Positions 55,396-64,000 of a stretch of DNA of 64,000 nucleotides are shown here, in pieces; the stretch's first letter is position 1; every line of letters starts with the position of its first letter. This DNA comes from Brevundimonas variabilis. GTDB lineage: Bacteria > Pseudomonadota > Alphaproteobacteria > Caulobacterales > Caulobacteraceae. The position numbers and the translations under genes are program-made. The notes beneath the pieces were generated by a model that was given only the letters and a program-made list of their open reading frames with translations, was not told the origin of the DNA and did no database searches. The stretch is taken from assembly GCF_014199945.1 (NCBI RefSeq), contig NZ_JACHOR010000005.1, forward strand, positions 124,001 through 188,000. Direction: 5' to 3'.

Positions 55396-55692
55396 CTACT
55401 GACCCGGAGCCATCTTGTCAGCCGCAGGGGCCATCTTGTCGTCCGCAGCCATTGCGCCATCAGCGGCCGGAGCCATGGCACCGTCGGCAGCAGCGGCACC
55501 CTCTGCGGCCATGGCACCGTCAGCGGCCATCGCGCCTTCGGCAGCAGGAGCCATGGCTTCGTCAGCCGGAGCCATCGCGCCTTCGGCGGGTGCCATGGCG
55601 TCCTCGGTCTTGGTTTCCTCGGCGGGCGAACAGGCGGCGACCGACAGGGCAGCGACCCCGGCGACGGCGACGAACAGGTGGCGAATGGACAT
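55396..55692 (-). CDS. Ala/Met-rich lipoprotein
   Basis: This 98-residue lipoprotein has signal and lipobox SIRHLFVAVAGVAALSVAAC. The mature part has about nine short repeats based on AMAPAxG/AMAADG, ending DKMAPAADKMAPGQ. It is the larger paralogue of the neighbouring lipoprotein and, like it, has a private terminator. The repeats suggest a disordered spacer or cell-envelope linker; no function is recognised. Confidence 0.78.
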   Translation of the reverse strand: MSIRHLFVAVAGVAALSVAACSPAEETKTEDAMAPAEGAMAPADEAMAPAAEGAMAADGAMAAEGAAAADGAMAPAADGAMAADDKMAPAADKMAPGQ

Positions 55693-55835
55693 GAAGTTCC
55701 CCTCGAAAAGAATCGCGCGCGTGGATCATCCGCGCGCGCAACGTCGCCGACGCAGAATGCGCGGTCGTCCGTCGAGAGGGTTACGGCTTCGTGATCGGTC
55801 CGGTTACAGGTGTGAGGCGCGGAGCCGGGAAAACC

Positions 55836-56705
55836 TTATGCGTCGACCGGCGTCGCCGACAGATGTTCTTCCATCTCGGCGAACGAGGGCTGGGCCGTGG
55901 ACGGGATGTCGCCGCGGCCGATCTCGACCGAGATCTGGGCCGCATTGCCATGCAGGTGGGCGATCAGGACCGACTGGATGATCTTGTAGAAGGCGGCTTC
56001 CTCATCGACGATCGCCTGCAGGCGCGCCGCCAGCGGACCGATCAGGCCATAGGCCATGAACACGCCCAGGAACGTTCCCACCAGGGCCCCGCCGATCATG
56101 CCGCCGAGAACTTCCGGCGGCTCGGTGATGGAGCCCATGGTCTTGATCACCCCCAGAACGGCCGCGACGATGCCCAGCGCCGGCAGGGCGTCGGCCATGG
56201 CCTGCAGCGCATGGGGCGGACCGGCGGCCTCGTGATGGTGCTTTTCGAGCTGCTTTTCCATCGCGTCCTCGACCTGGTGAGGGTCCTCGAGGTTCATCGT
56301 CATCATCCGCAGCGTGTCGCAGATGAAGTCGATGGCAAAATGGTCCTTCATGATGCGGGGATATTTCTGGAAGATGGTCGACTCGGCCGGCTTCTCGATA
56401 TGGCTTTCGAGGGCGATGACGCCCTTGGATTTCATCGTCTTGGTCAGCGCGAACAGCAGGCTGAGCAAATCCTTGTAGTCGGTCTTCTTCCATTTCGGAC
56501 CGGCGAACGCCTTGCCCAGACCGCCCAGGGTGCCCTTGATATTGGGCAGGCTGTTGGAGATCAGGAAGGCCGCAACCGCGGCGCCGAGGATGGCCATCAT
56601 CTCGTACGGCAGGGTGTACATGATCACGTCCATCTTGCCGCCGTGCAGCAGATAGCTGCCGAAGACCATGCCGAAGAGCATGACGATGCCGATGATCTGA
56701 AACAT
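55836..56705 (-). CDS. motA: Flagellar motor stator protein MotA
   Basis: This 289-residue inner-membrane stator protein forms the proton channel of the flagellar motor with MotB. It starts MFQIIGIVMLFGMVFGSYLL, with further helices near residues 35-50 and in GIVAAVLGVIKTMGS and GALVGTFLGVFMAYGLIGPL. The cytoplasmic loop has KGVIALESHIEKPAEST, which contacts FliG. The ATG at 56705 gives the typical N-terminus. No motB is adjacent, as in Caulobacter, where motA and motB lie at separate loci. Confidence 0.95.
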   Translation of the reverse strand: MFQIIGIVMLFGMVFGSYLLHGGKMDVIMYTLPYEMMAILGAAVAAFLISNSLPNIKGTLGGLGKAFAGPKWKKTDYKDLLSLLFALTKTMKSKGVIALESHIEKPAESTIFQKYPRIMKDHFAIDFICDTLRMMTMNLEDPHQVEDAMEKQLEKHHHEAAGPPHALQAMADALPALGIVAAVLGVIKTMGSITEPPEVLGGMIGGALVGTFLGVFMAYGLIGPLAARLQAIVDEEAAFYKIIQSVLIAHLHGNAAQISVEIGRGDIPSTAQPSFAEMEEHLSATPVDA

Positions 56706-56816
56706 GAGGATGCCCGGGCAGCGCAGACGTGCGCAGCGCACCATGGCCATTAATGCTTAAGGCGAGGTTGAAGCCGGCCGACGTGCGCCGTGACCCGTCC
56801 GTCTGGCGGGCGGGCG

Positions 56817-58622
56817 CTAGAGCCGGGTGTCACCCGCCAGTATGGCGGCGTGCGCGTCCGGTGTCAGCTTCTGATAGCCGCTCTTCCCACCACGCACATA
56901 GACGATGCCCGTCCCCTTGTCCGGATCGAAGCCGTCGGCGACCAGATCGACCTTGCGGTATTTGAACGTGCCCGTGGTCTCCAGCGTCTTGGCCAGTCGC
57001 ACGAAGACCGGTCTGGCGTAGACGGGCAAGGCCTGGTCCACGTGATCGGCAAAGGCCCGGGCCGAAAATTTGCCGTCTGCCAGGACGGTGACCATGCCCG
57101 CCTTGCCGTCGGTGCCCGGAACGGGAACACCATAGGCGATCACTTCGGAGATTCCGGGGGCCTCGCTGAGCTGCTGCTCGACCTCGGACGTGGAGACATT
57201 TTCCCCCTTCCAGCGGAAGGTGTCGCCGATCCGGTCGACAAAATAGAAATAGCCCTCACGGTCCTGGCGCATCAGATCACCTGTGCGGAACCAGCGATCG
57301 CCCTTGGCGAACACGTCGGTCAGGATCTTCTTCTCGGAGGCGGCCTTGTCGGCATAGCCGGAAAAGTCGTGGCGGATGTCGTTGCTGATGACCCCGATGG
57401 CTTCGCCGATCTCGCCCACCGGCGCATCGAGACACAGTCCGTTTGTCGCGCGAACCGGCAGTTCGGTGTCGATGTCGAATTTGACCAGCCGGATGTTGAC
57501 CTGCGTCTTCAGGAACCAGGGCACACGCCCTATGGCACCCGGTTTGCCGTCGAAATTGAAGACCGAGACATTGCCCTCGGTCGAACCATAGAACTCCAGA
57601 ACATCGGGGATGCCGAACCGGCTCTGGAAGTCGGGCCAGACGTCAGGCCGAAGGCCGTTGCCGAAAGCCAGCCGAAGCTTGTGAGCGCGCTCGTCCTCGT
57701 GCTCCGGGCAGTTGACGAGGTAGCGGCAAAGTTCACCGATGTAGACGAACATGGTCGCCCCGCTCTCGCGGGCATCGCTCCAGAAGCTCGAGGCCGAGAA
57801 TTTCCGACGGACGATCACCCGCCCGCCGTTCAGCAGGGCCGGGCCGATACCGACCAGTCCACCTGTAGAATGATACAGGGGCAGGACGTTGAAGATCCGG
57901 TCCTTGGCCGTGGCAGCCGTGGCTCCGGCAAACGCCCGCATATAGGTGCGCGCCCGGCCATGATGGATGCGTGCAGCCTTGGGCAGGCCGGTGGTGCCCG
58001 AGGTGTAGATGTACAGGGCTGTATCGCGATTGGTCAGACCGTCCCGGACCTGGCGTGCCGGCCGGACCGAGGAGGCACTGCGGACGGCGCTGTCGAGACT
58101 GCGCCGCGTGCTGGCCTCGTCGGCCTCTGACAGTCCGAGCACCCAGAGCATCAGCGGCTTGTCCGCGAAGGGCCGCGCGTCCTCGACGCAGCGCCAGCAG
58201 TCCTCGTCCGCCACGACCTGGGCCACGCCGGCGATGTTCAGGCAATGGGCCAGCGAGCGGCCCGTCAGGTTGGTATTGATCAGGGCGGTCGCGATCCCGG
58301 CCTTCGAAAATCCCATCCAGGCGGCGATATAATCCGAGCGATTGGTCATCACGAGGCCGACCACATCGGAGCGCCGCAGGTTCCGCGCGCGCGCCCAGTT
58401 GGCATACCGGTTGGCCAGGCTGTCGAGCTCGCGATAGGTCAGCGAGCCACGGTCGTCGACGATGGCGATATTGTCGCCGAACTTGTCGACAGCTTCCTCG
58501 AAGTCGTCGCAGACCAGATCCTTGCCGTCCAGCTGGATCGGCTTGATCCGGGACAGCAGACGGCGCAGGCCACCGGCGAATCTCAGATCGCGTCGGATGT
58601 TTGCCGCCAGGCCCATGGTCAC
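56817..58622 (-). CDS. Long-chain acyl-CoA synthetase (FadD6/VLACS type)
   Basis: This 601-residue AMP-forming ligase activates fatty acids to acyl-CoA. The ATP motif is YIYTSGTTGLPKAARIHHG (about 206-224), followed by LEFYGSTEGNVSVFNFDGKP, GDRWFRTGDLMRQDREGYFY and the C-terminal GTFKYRKVDLV. The domain order is that of very-long-chain/FATP-type synthetases. The start is GTG 58622, preceded by GGAG at 7 bases; an ATG two codons later is possible. It fits the acyl-CoA metabolism seen elsewhere in the window. Confidence 0.92.
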   Translation of the reverse strand: MTMGLAANIRRDLRFAGGLRRLLSRIKPIQLDGKDLVCDDFEEAVDKFGDNIAIVDDRGSLTYRELDSLANRYANWARARNLRRSDVVGLVMTNRSDYIAAWMGFSKAGIATALINTNLTGRSLAHCLNIAGVAQVVADEDCWRCVEDARPFADKPLMLWVLGLSEADEASTRRSLDSAVRSASSVRPARQVRDGLTNRDTALYIYTSGTTGLPKAARIHHGRARTYMRAFAGATAATAKDRIFNVLPLYHSTGGLVGIGPALLNGGRVIVRRKFSASSFWSDARESGATMFVYIGELCRYLVNCPEHEDERAHKLRLAFGNGLRPDVWPDFQSRFGIPDVLEFYGSTEGNVSVFNFDGKPGAIGRVPWFLKTQVNIRLVKFDIDTELPVRATNGLCLDAPVGEIGEAIGVISNDIRHDFSGYADKAASEKKILTDVFAKGDRWFRTGDLMRQDREGYFYFVDRIGDTFRWKGENVSTSEVEQQLSEAPGISEVIAYGVPVPGTDGKAGMVTVLADGKFSARAFADHVDQALPVYARPVFVRLAKTLETTGTFKYRKVDLVADGFDPDKGTGIVYVRGGKSGYQKLTPDAHAAILAGDTRL

Positions 58623-58755
58623 ATGTACTCCGTCTAGGGGATGAGATCCGACACCCTGATGGACAAGGCGTCCGACCCGGTCAACGGCTGGCGAGATGCC
58701 GAACAGCGGTTGTTACGGTTTGGTGCCGAGCGTGGCGCCCTTGCGCCGGTCCGGA

Positions 58756-59205
58756 TCAGCGGCCGGTCGAGCCGAAGCCGCCGGTCCCTCTTGCGGTCTC
58801 GTCCAGACCCTCGACTTCGGCAACGATCGCCCGGGCGTGGGCGGCGATGACCATCTGGGCGATGCGCTCGCCGCGCCGGATCACGAATGGGTCTGCGCCA
58901 TGGTTGATCAGGATCACGCCCACCTCGCCACGGTAATCGCTGTCGATCGTCCCCGGCGAATTCAGGCAGGTGATGCCATGCTTCAGCGCAAGCCCCGAGC
59001 GTGGCCTGACCTGAGCCTCCCAGCCCTGTTCCAGCGCAATCTTGAGACCTGTGGGGACCAGCATCCGCGCGCCGGGCTGCAGGGTCAGCGGGGCGTCCTC
59101 CGGCACGGCGGCTCGCAGGTCCATGCCCGCCGATCCGGCGGTCTCATAGGCCGGCAGCGCCAACCCCTCGGCATGCGGCAGTCGCTGGATCTGCAAGGTC
59201 GTCAT
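58756..59205 (-). CDS. dut: dUTP pyrophosphatase
   Basis: This 149-residue trimeric dUTPase has motif 1 ([10 protein letters not shown]), motif 2 ([11 protein letters not shown]), motif 3 ([18 protein letters not shown]), motif 4 ([10 protein letters not shown]) and motif 5 ([13 protein letters not shown]). It cleaves dUTP to dUMP. It starts one base after the coaBC stop, a dense operon that is common in bacteria. Together with the long Dcd in this window it gives the dCTP-to-dUMP route. Confidence 0.97.
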   Translation of the reverse strand: MTTLQIQRLPHAEGLALPAYETAGSAGMDLRAAVPEDAPLTLQPGARMLVPTGLKIALEQGWEAQVRPRSGLALKHGITCLNSPGTIDSDYRGEVGVILINHGADPFVIRRGERIAQMVIAAHARAIVAEVEGLDETARGTGGFGSTGR

Positions 59206-59206
59206 G

Positions 59207-60442
59207 TCAGGTCCCGGTGGCAGTGATGGCCAGATGGTCGGCGATGCGCGCCACCAGGGCGCGGGCAATGTCGGCCTTTGACTGGCGGGGCCAGCTTTCT
59301 GTCCCGGCCCGGTTGACCAGAATGACGGCGTTACCGTCGGAGCCGAACACATCATCCGAGACGTCATTGCCGACGATCCAGTCGCAGCCCTTGCGCGACA
59401 GCTTGGCCCGGGCATTGGCTTCCAGATCCGTCGTCTCGGCCGCGAAGCCGATGACGAGGCGAGGGCGGTCAGGGCCGGGTGCCGCGATCCCGGCCAGGAT
59501 GTCCGGGTTCTCGATCAGGGCCAGGGTCGGGGGCCCCCCGGGACCCTTCTTGATCTTGCCGCCCGCGACGGTGTCGACCCGCCAGTCGGCCACGGCCGCG
59601 CTGAGCACGGCGACATCGGCCGGCAGGGCGGCGACCGTGGCAGCCTGCATCTGGATGGCGCTCTCGACATCGACGCGATCCACACCGCGTGGCGTGGGCA
59701 GACCGGTGGGGCCCGAAACCAGTGTGACCGTGGCCCCCATCTCGGCGAGGGCTGCGGCGATCGCATAGCCCTGCTTGCCGCTAGACCGGTTGGTCAGGCC
59801 CCGCACCGGGTCGATGGCCTCGAAGGTGGGGCCGGCGGTGACGACGGCCCGCCGCCCGGACAATGGACGGACGGACGGTATCAGCAGGGCCTCGATGGCG
59901 GAAAGGATCGTTGCCGGCTCGGCCATGCGGCCGGGGCCAAACTCGCCGCAGGCCATTTCGCCGTCATCCGGCCCGACCAGCGTCATGGCGTGATCGCCGG
60001 GAAAGGTGTTGAGCCGAAGGACATTGGCCTGGACCGCGGGATGCAGCCACATCCGCACATTCATGGCCGGAGCCAGCAGCACCCGCTTGTCGGTCGCCAG
60101 CAGGGTCGTGGACGCCAGGTCGTCGGCCAGCCCGTTGGCTGCCTTGGCGATCAGTCCGGCGGTGGCCGGAGCGACGACGACCAGATCGGCCCAGCGCGAC
60201 AGTTCGATATGGCCCATCGTCGTCTCATCCTCGGGCGAGAACAGCGCCTGATGGACAGGATGGCCCGTCAGGGCGGCGAGCGACAGCGGGGTGACGAACT
60301 CGGCCCCTGAGGCGGTCAGCAGCGCCCGGACCTCGCCGCCCGCCTTGCGGATCAGCCGCACGAGCTCCAGCGCCTTGTAGGCTGCGATACCGCCGCCGAC
60401 GATCAGCAGGATCTTGCGATGGATCAGGGCATCGTTCGACAT
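59207..60442 (-). CDS. coaBC: Bifunctional phosphopantothenoylcysteine decarboxylase/ligase
   Basis: This 411-residue enzyme makes 4'-phosphopantetheine for CoA synthesis. The N-terminal CoaC flavoprotein has [20 protein letters not shown], the catalytic H78 in GHIELS, N128 in PAMN and C165 in [11 protein letters not shown]. The C-terminal CoaB ligase begins near [20 protein letters not shown] and has [20 protein letters not shown]. The ATG at 60442 is the usual start. dut lies one base downstream. Confidence 0.96.
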   Translation of the reverse strand: MSNDALIHRKILLIVGGGIAAYKALELVRLIRKAGGEVRALLTASGAEFVTPLSLAALTGHPVHQALFSPEDETTMGHIELSRWADLVVVAPATAGLIAKAANGLADDLASTTLLATDKRVLLAPAMNVRMWLHPAVQANVLRLNTFPGDHAMTLVGPDDGEMACGEFGPGRMAEPATILSAIEALLIPSVRPLSGRRAVVTAGPTFEAIDPVRGLTNRSSGKQGYAIAAALAEMGATVTLVSGPTGLPTPRGVDRVDVESAIQMQAATVAALPADVAVLSAAVADWRVDTVAGGKIKKGPGGPPTLALIENPDILAGIAAPGPDRPRLVIGFAAETTDLEANARAKLSRKGCDWIVGNDVSDDVFGSDGNAVILVNRAGTESWPRQSKADIARALVARIADHLAITATGT

Positions 60443-60566
60443 GAGGCCCGTCCTAGCGAGCACGCCCGCGTGCGTCGAGCCTGACGTTAAAGTTGAAAAG
60501 AACATTGCAGCAACGAAATCGACGTGCATAAATCTGTTTCACAGGTTTAACGGGAGACTGCAGGGC

Positions 60567-61079
60567 ATGGCTGGTCGTGACTTTTTCATCGTCGCCGGGG
60601 TGGCGGTGTTTGCTGTGCTGGGCGGATGTGACAACGGGCCATCGGCCGTCGCGACTCGCGACCGCTCGCCCGAGGTCGCCGATGTGGCCGTAATCTCGAA
60701 CGCGGCAAACCCGGACGCCTTGACGGCCAGGGCTCTGCCCGAGCCGACCGTCCTCACCGCCAATCGACGCGAAACCGTCGATGCCAAGATCCTGCGGCTT
60801 TATGAGCGGAACGGGGCGGACTTCGGGGCCCGCTCGCCCGAGGACTTCGTGGCAAGGGTCGAGGCCTTCACCAAGAACCCGCCCGCCGGGGTCGAAAAGG
60901 TCAGTCGGCCGAATGGCGACACCCTTCTGTATCAGGCCTCGACCAACACATTTGCCGTCGTCGCGCGCGACGGGACAGCCCGAACCATGTTCAAGCCGGA
61001 CGACGGCCCGACCTACTGGGCCGAGCAGAAGGAACGCGCCCCAACCTTCGGCCAGCGGCAGGTGACGGCCGACAACTGA
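60567..61079 (+). CDS. Lipoprotein with a compact C-terminal domain (possible toxin-like fold)
   Basis: This 170-residue lipoprotein has the signal RDFFIVAGVAVFAVLGGC (lipobox LGGC). After a linker the C-terminal 90 residues contain ILRLYERNGADFGARSPEDF, SRPNGDTLLYQASTNTFAVV and ARDGTARTMFKPDDGPTYW. That last pattern is like the small domains at the C-termini of pyocins and contact-dependent toxins, which is a memory-based resemblance. The start ATG follows GGGAG. It could be a domesticated or envelope-acting domain; no immunity gene is seen. Confidence 0.6.
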   Translation: MAGRDFFIVAGVAVFAVLGGCDNGPSAVATRDRSPEVADVAVISNAANPDALTARALPEPTVLTANRRETVDAKILRLYERNGADFGARSPEDFVARVEAFTKNPPAGVEKVSRPNGDTLLYQASTNTFAVVARDGTARTMFKPDDGPTYWAEQKERAPTFGQRQVTADN

Positions 61080-61264
61080 CGCCGGCTTGCGAACGGCGAG
61101 GGCTGAAGGCGGAGCGGTTGAGGTGGACATGGATCGCGATTCCGCCGATGCCGAGAGCGGGGTCCCGCCTGTCCGCTGACCGGGATCAGAGCCCGGCTGG
61201 AATGCGGCGGGCCTGATCCGGCGCGCGTCAGCGACCGGCCTCGTCGCATGAGATTTCGTCCGCC

Positions 61265-62413
61265 TTGATCACCCGCCTGACCCTGACCGATTTCCGCTCC
61301 TATGCGGCCGCGACCCTGGCGATCGGCCCGGGACCCGTCGTGCTGCACGGGCCGAACGGAGCGGGCAAGACCAATCTTCTCGAGGCCTTGAGCCTGTTCA
61401 CACCGGGTCGAGGGCTGCGCGGGGCGACAGCCCATGAGATGGGCCGACGCGAGCCCGGCGAAGCGGTCGGACGGGCCTGGGCCGTGGCCCTGACGCTGGA
61501 AGCCCCGGATGCAGACGCCGGCGATGACCCGGTCCGGCTAGGCACCGGGGTCCAGACCGCCGGTGCCGGCCGGCGGATGGTGCGGATCGAGGGCGAGACC
61601 ACCGCCCCCGGTCGCCTGCTGGATTATCTGAGGCCGGTCTGGGCCACGCCGGAGCAGGACCGGCTGTTCTCCGACGCCCGGGCCGAGCGGCTGAAATTCT
61701 TCGACCGGCTGGTCTTCGCCGCCGAGCCCGCGCATGCGGCGGTGGTCTCGGCCTATGACAAGGCGCTCCGGGAACGCCTGCGGCTGCTGGTCGACGGGGC
61801 GGAGGGGCGCGAGGCCGACCCGCTCTGGCTGGATGCGCTGGAGCTTCGGCTGGCCGAGACCGGCACCCGCGCCGCGCTTTCCCGGGCCGCAGCCCTCAAG
61901 ACCCTGCAGACCGGGATCGACGCCCGCGCCGATCGACCCTTCCCGCAGGCCGACCTGTCGCTGACCGGTGAGGCCGAGGCGCTGGCAGCCGAGGGTGCAA
62001 CGACCGAAACGATATCGGAGACGATCCGCGAGGGGCTGCGACGGTCCCGCGGCCGGGATGCGGCGGCAGGCCGTTCGCTGTACGGACCCCACAGGTCCGA
62101 CCTGACCGCGCTTCATCGCGAGAAGAACCGTCCGGCTGCAGAGGGGTCCTCGGGCGAGCAGAAGGCGCTGGTGCTGAACCTGATCCTCGCCCAGGTCGCG
62201 CGGCTGGGCATGGCGGGATCACCGCGTCCGGTCCTGCTTCTGGACGAGGCCCCGGCCCATCTGGATACCCCACGGAGAGCGGCGCTGTTCGACGAGATCA
62301 TTGCCCTCGACCTTCAGGCCTTCATGACCGGTACCGAGGCGTCGCTGTTCGGCGATCTGGGGACCCGCGCGAGCTTCGTCCGGGTCGAGGCCGGGGGCTT
62401 CAGCGTCGGGTGA
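61265..62413 (+). CDS. recF: DNA replication and repair protein RecF
   Basis: This 382-residue SMC-like ATPase of the RecFOR pathway has Walker A GPNGAGKT (29-36), the family start [16 protein letters not shown], the ABC signature [16 protein letters not shown] and Walker [14 protein letters not shown]. It loads RecA at gaps. Translation begins at TTG 61265. Here recF is not beside dnaA/dnaN. The last 14 bases overlap the end of the convergent sorbosone-dehydrogenase-like gene. The 185 bases before it show no other gene. Confidence 0.95.
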   Translation: MITRLTLTDFRSYAAATLAIGPGPVVLHGPNGAGKTNLLEALSLFTPGRGLRGATAHEMGRREPGEAVGRAWAVALTLEAPDADAGDDPVRLGTGVQTAGAGRRMVRIEGETTAPGRLLDYLRPVWATPEQDRLFSDARAERLKFFDRLVFAAEPAHAAVVSAYDKALRERLRLLVDGAEGREADPLWLDALELRLAETGTRAALSRAAALKTLQTGIDARADRPFPQADLSLTGEAEALAAEGATTETISETIREGLRRSRGRDAAAGRSLYGPHRSDLTALHREKNRPAAEGSSGEQKALVLNLILAQVARLGMAGSPRPVLLLDEAPAHLDTPRRAALFDEIIALDLQAFMTGTEASLFGDLGTRASFVRVEAGGFSVG

Positions 62414-63737
62414 CAGCCCCCGGTCCACTGGCCTGCACGCGCCAGATCACATTGCCGACATCATCGGCGACCAGCAGGGCACCGGTCTGGTCGGTCTCGA
62501 CGCCGACCGGACGACCCAGGGCCTCGCCGTCCCCGTTCAGGAAGCCGGTCAGGATATCCTGCGGTGGGCCCGAAGGCTTTCCGGCCGTGAACGGCACGAA
62601 GACCACCTTGTAGCCGGACGGCGGGTTGCGGTTCCACGACCCGTGCTGGCCGATGAAGGCCCCGTTGCGATAGGCCGCCGGGAAGCTGGCACCCTGGTAG
62701 AAGGTCAGACCCAGCGAGGCCGTGTGCGCGCCCAGGGCATAATCGGGCTTCAGTGCGCGGGCGACGAGGTCGGGCCTTGCGGGCTTGATCCGCGTGTCCA
62801 CCGTCTGGCCATAGTAGCTGTAAGGCCAGCCATAGAAGGCTCCCGGCGTCACCGAGGTCATGTAGTCCGGGACGAGGTCGTTACCCAGTTCGTCGCGTTC
62901 GTTGACGGCCGTCCACAGCATGCCGCTGTCCGGCTGCCAGTCCATGCCGACCGGGTTGCGAAGACCCGAGGCATAGAGGCGGCGGGCTCCGGTGGCGACG
63001 TCGATCTCGAGGATGGCGGCACGGTCGACCTCCTCGTCCATGCCGTTCTCGCCGACATTGGAGTTCGACCCCACGCCGACATAGAGCTTCGATTCGTCAG
63101 CGCTTGCGACCAGGCTCTTGGTCCAGTGGTGATTGCGTCCTGCGGGCAAGGGGCTGAGGGTGACCGGCGTCGCCTCGATCCGGGTCTGGCCCGTGACATA
63201 GGGCACGGCGACCACCGCATCGGCATTGGCAATGAACAGGCGATCACCCACCAGCGCCATGCCGAAGGGCGAGGTCAGGTCCTGCATGAAGACCGAGCGG
63301 GTTTCGGCGGTCCCGTCACGGTCGGCGTCACGCAGCAGGATGATCCGGTCCGGGCTGGGTACCGCGGCACCGGCACGGCCCATGACCTGGCGCATGACCC
63401 AGCCGCGGATCCCGCCCTTCTTGTCCTCGGGCTTGGGCGGCGCGTTGGACTCAGCGACCAGCACATCGCCGTTGGGCAGGGGATAGATCCAGCGCGGATG
63501 GTCCAGGCCTGTCGCAAAGGCATTCACGGAAAATCCCGGGGCCGCCGTCGGCATCTGGCCGACTGGCCACCCGACAGCGGGCGCGATCTTGACGGTCGGT
63601 ACGAGGCCTTTCCGAGGCTCGGGCAGTTGCGGACTGGCTCCGAACCCGGCCGAGGGATCAAGCGCCGGACCACTGCCGCAGGCCGCCAGCGTCAGGGCGG
63701 CGGCCGAAATCAGGACCGCACGGTTCGGAGAGCGCAT
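62400..63737 (-). CDS. Sorbosone dehydrogenase-like (PQQ-type beta-propeller) lipoprotein
   Basis: This 445-residue protein has the lipobox [16 protein letters not shown] and a six-bladed beta-propeller of the sorbosone/glucose dehydrogenase type: [18 protein letters not shown], the conserved [13 protein letters not shown] and [14 protein letters not shown] with [18 protein letters not shown], and [18 protein letters not shown] near the end. It probably oxidises a sugar or aldose in the periplasm with PQQ. The ATG at 63737 has GAGG 6 bases upstream; an ATG at 63749 overlaps the lipocalin stop. Confidence 0.88.
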   Translation of the reverse strand: MRSPNRAVLISAAALTLAACGSGPALDPSAGFGASPQLPEPRKGLVPTVKIAPAVGWPVGQMPTAAPGFSVNAFATGLDHPRWIYPLPNGDVLVAESNAPPKPEDKKGGIRGWVMRQVMGRAGAAVPSPDRIILLRDADRDGTAETRSVFMQDLTSPFGMALVGDRLFIANADAVVAVPYVTGQTRIEATPVTLSPLPAGRNHHWTKSLVASADESKLYVGVGSNSNVGENGMDEEVDRAAILEIDVATGARRLYASGLRNPVGMDWQPDSGMLWTAVNERDELGNDLVPDYMTSVTPGAFYGWPYSYYGQTVDTRIKPARPDLVARALKPDYALGAHTASLGLTFYQGASFPAAYRNGAFIGQHGSWNRNPPSGYKVVFVPFTAGKPSGPPQDILTGFLNGDGEALGRPVGVETDQTGALLVADDVGNVIWRVQASGPGAVTRR

Positions 63738-63745
63738 GACGTACC

Positions 63746-64000
63746 TCATTGCGGGGCGGTTTCGGGGAACTCGAGCCGTGTGGTGTCGTAGCCAAGCGCG
63801 CGTGCCCGATCGACCAGGCGGGCGAGTTCGGCTGGACTGGGCACGTCACGCGTATAGATCCAGAGCTTGTCGAAGGTCGGGTCGGCCGAGATGAACCATC
63901 TGTAGTCGTCGGCCCGGTCCAGGACCCAGTAGTCCCAGGTGATCAGACCTGCGAGGTAGCGGACGCGGAGCTTGGCGTTGGTGCCGGGGTCCATGATCGC
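63746..64000 (-). CDS. Lipocalin family protein (Blc-like, 5' end outside window)
   Basis: Eighty-four residues are visible and the frame stays open to base 64000, so the N-terminus (signal and GxW motif) is missing. The visible part reads [46 protein letters not shown] and ends with a C-terminal helix, [20 protein letters not shown]. This is the end of a bacterial outer-membrane lipocalin that binds lipids. It overlaps the start region of the downstream gene. Confidence 0.85.
   Translation of the reverse strand, partial: AIMDPGTNAKLRVRYLAGLITWDYWVLDRADDYRWFISADPTFDKLWIYTRDVPSPAELARLVDRARALGYDTTRLEFPETAPQ

Noticed and set aside
56750..56760. TTAATGCTTAA upstream of motA as a CtrA box
   Set aside because: The half-sites are 3 bases apart, not 7.
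1..64000. tRNA, rRNA, CRISPR, prophage, IS element or toxin-antitoxin pair
   Set aside because: None could be supported by reading; gaps are short and hold only promoters or palindromes.

Overview
The window looks like chromosomal DNA of a high-G+C alphaproteobacterium of the family Caulobacteraceae, most likely Brevundimonas or a close relative. The evidence is the cell-cycle regulator GcrA, a PodJ-type polarity factor, Cpa (Tad) pilus genes, CtrA-like boxes (TTAA-N7-TTAA) and GANTC (CcrM) sites in the right promoters, and a long two-domain dCTP deaminase. Genes are packed tightly. Many convergent pairs touch or overlap, and no tRNA, rRNA, CRISPR array, prophage or insertion sequence was seen.

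Layout. 1-4.5 kb: end of a Cpa/Tad pilus cluster (cpaE partial, cpaF, cpaG, cpaH). 4.5-9.3 kb: SRPBCC protein, dapE, MFS exporter, a palindromic intergenic element, long-form dcd, apaG. 9.4-11 kb: gcrA with a CtrA/CcrM-type control region, and a lone ABC-2 permease. 11-14.8 kb: a lipid-modification locus (DUF2177, CFA-like methyltransferase, FAD oxidoreductase, DUF1365) read divergently from a symmetric pair of ECF-like promoters. 15-20.6 kb: acyl-CoA metabolism (3-oxoacid CoA-transferase with a VOC protein between its subunits, M28 peptidase, a small/large acyl-CoA dehydrogenase pair with a small membrane protein between them). 20.6-24.5 kb: flavin-type stress protein, small membrane protein, podJ. 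24.6-30.6 kb: TauE/SafE permease with TIGR02186 partner, FAD/NAD(P)-binding protein, zinc alcohol dehydrogenase, thioesterase, small membrane protein, YebC. 30.8-34 kb: a 1060-residue RTX serralysin-like protein whose metal-binding residues are all missing. 34-48.4 kb: rsmB, kup, Rrf2-SDR pair, marC, pyrF, a secreted protein with a 15-unit heptad array, a thioredoxin/LON-domain/Trm112 operon, ubiH-type hydroxylase, ftsK, lolA. 48.4-54.8 kb: Gfo/Idh/MocA oxidoreductase, methylmalonyl-CoA mutase (two subunits), mnmC. 54.8-64 kb: two Ala-rich lipoproteins with their own terminators, motA, acyl-CoA synthetase, coaBC-dut, a lipoprotein with a possible toxin-like domain, recF, a sorbosone-dehydrogenase-like lipoprotein and a truncated lipocalin.

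How it fits together. Cell-cycle and polarity functions (pili, gcrA, podJ, ftsK, motA) are mixed with fatty-acyl and propionyl-CoA catabolism (CoA-transferase, two acyl-CoA dehydrogenases, acyl-CoA synthetase, methylmalonyl-CoA mutase) and nucleotide hygiene (dcd, dut, pyrF). The points most worth a second look are the fully inactivated serralysin-like RTX protein, the mirror-image ECF-like promoter pair at the lipid locus, the heptad-repeat secreted protein, and the CtrA/GANTC-bearing promoters of gcrA and podJ.
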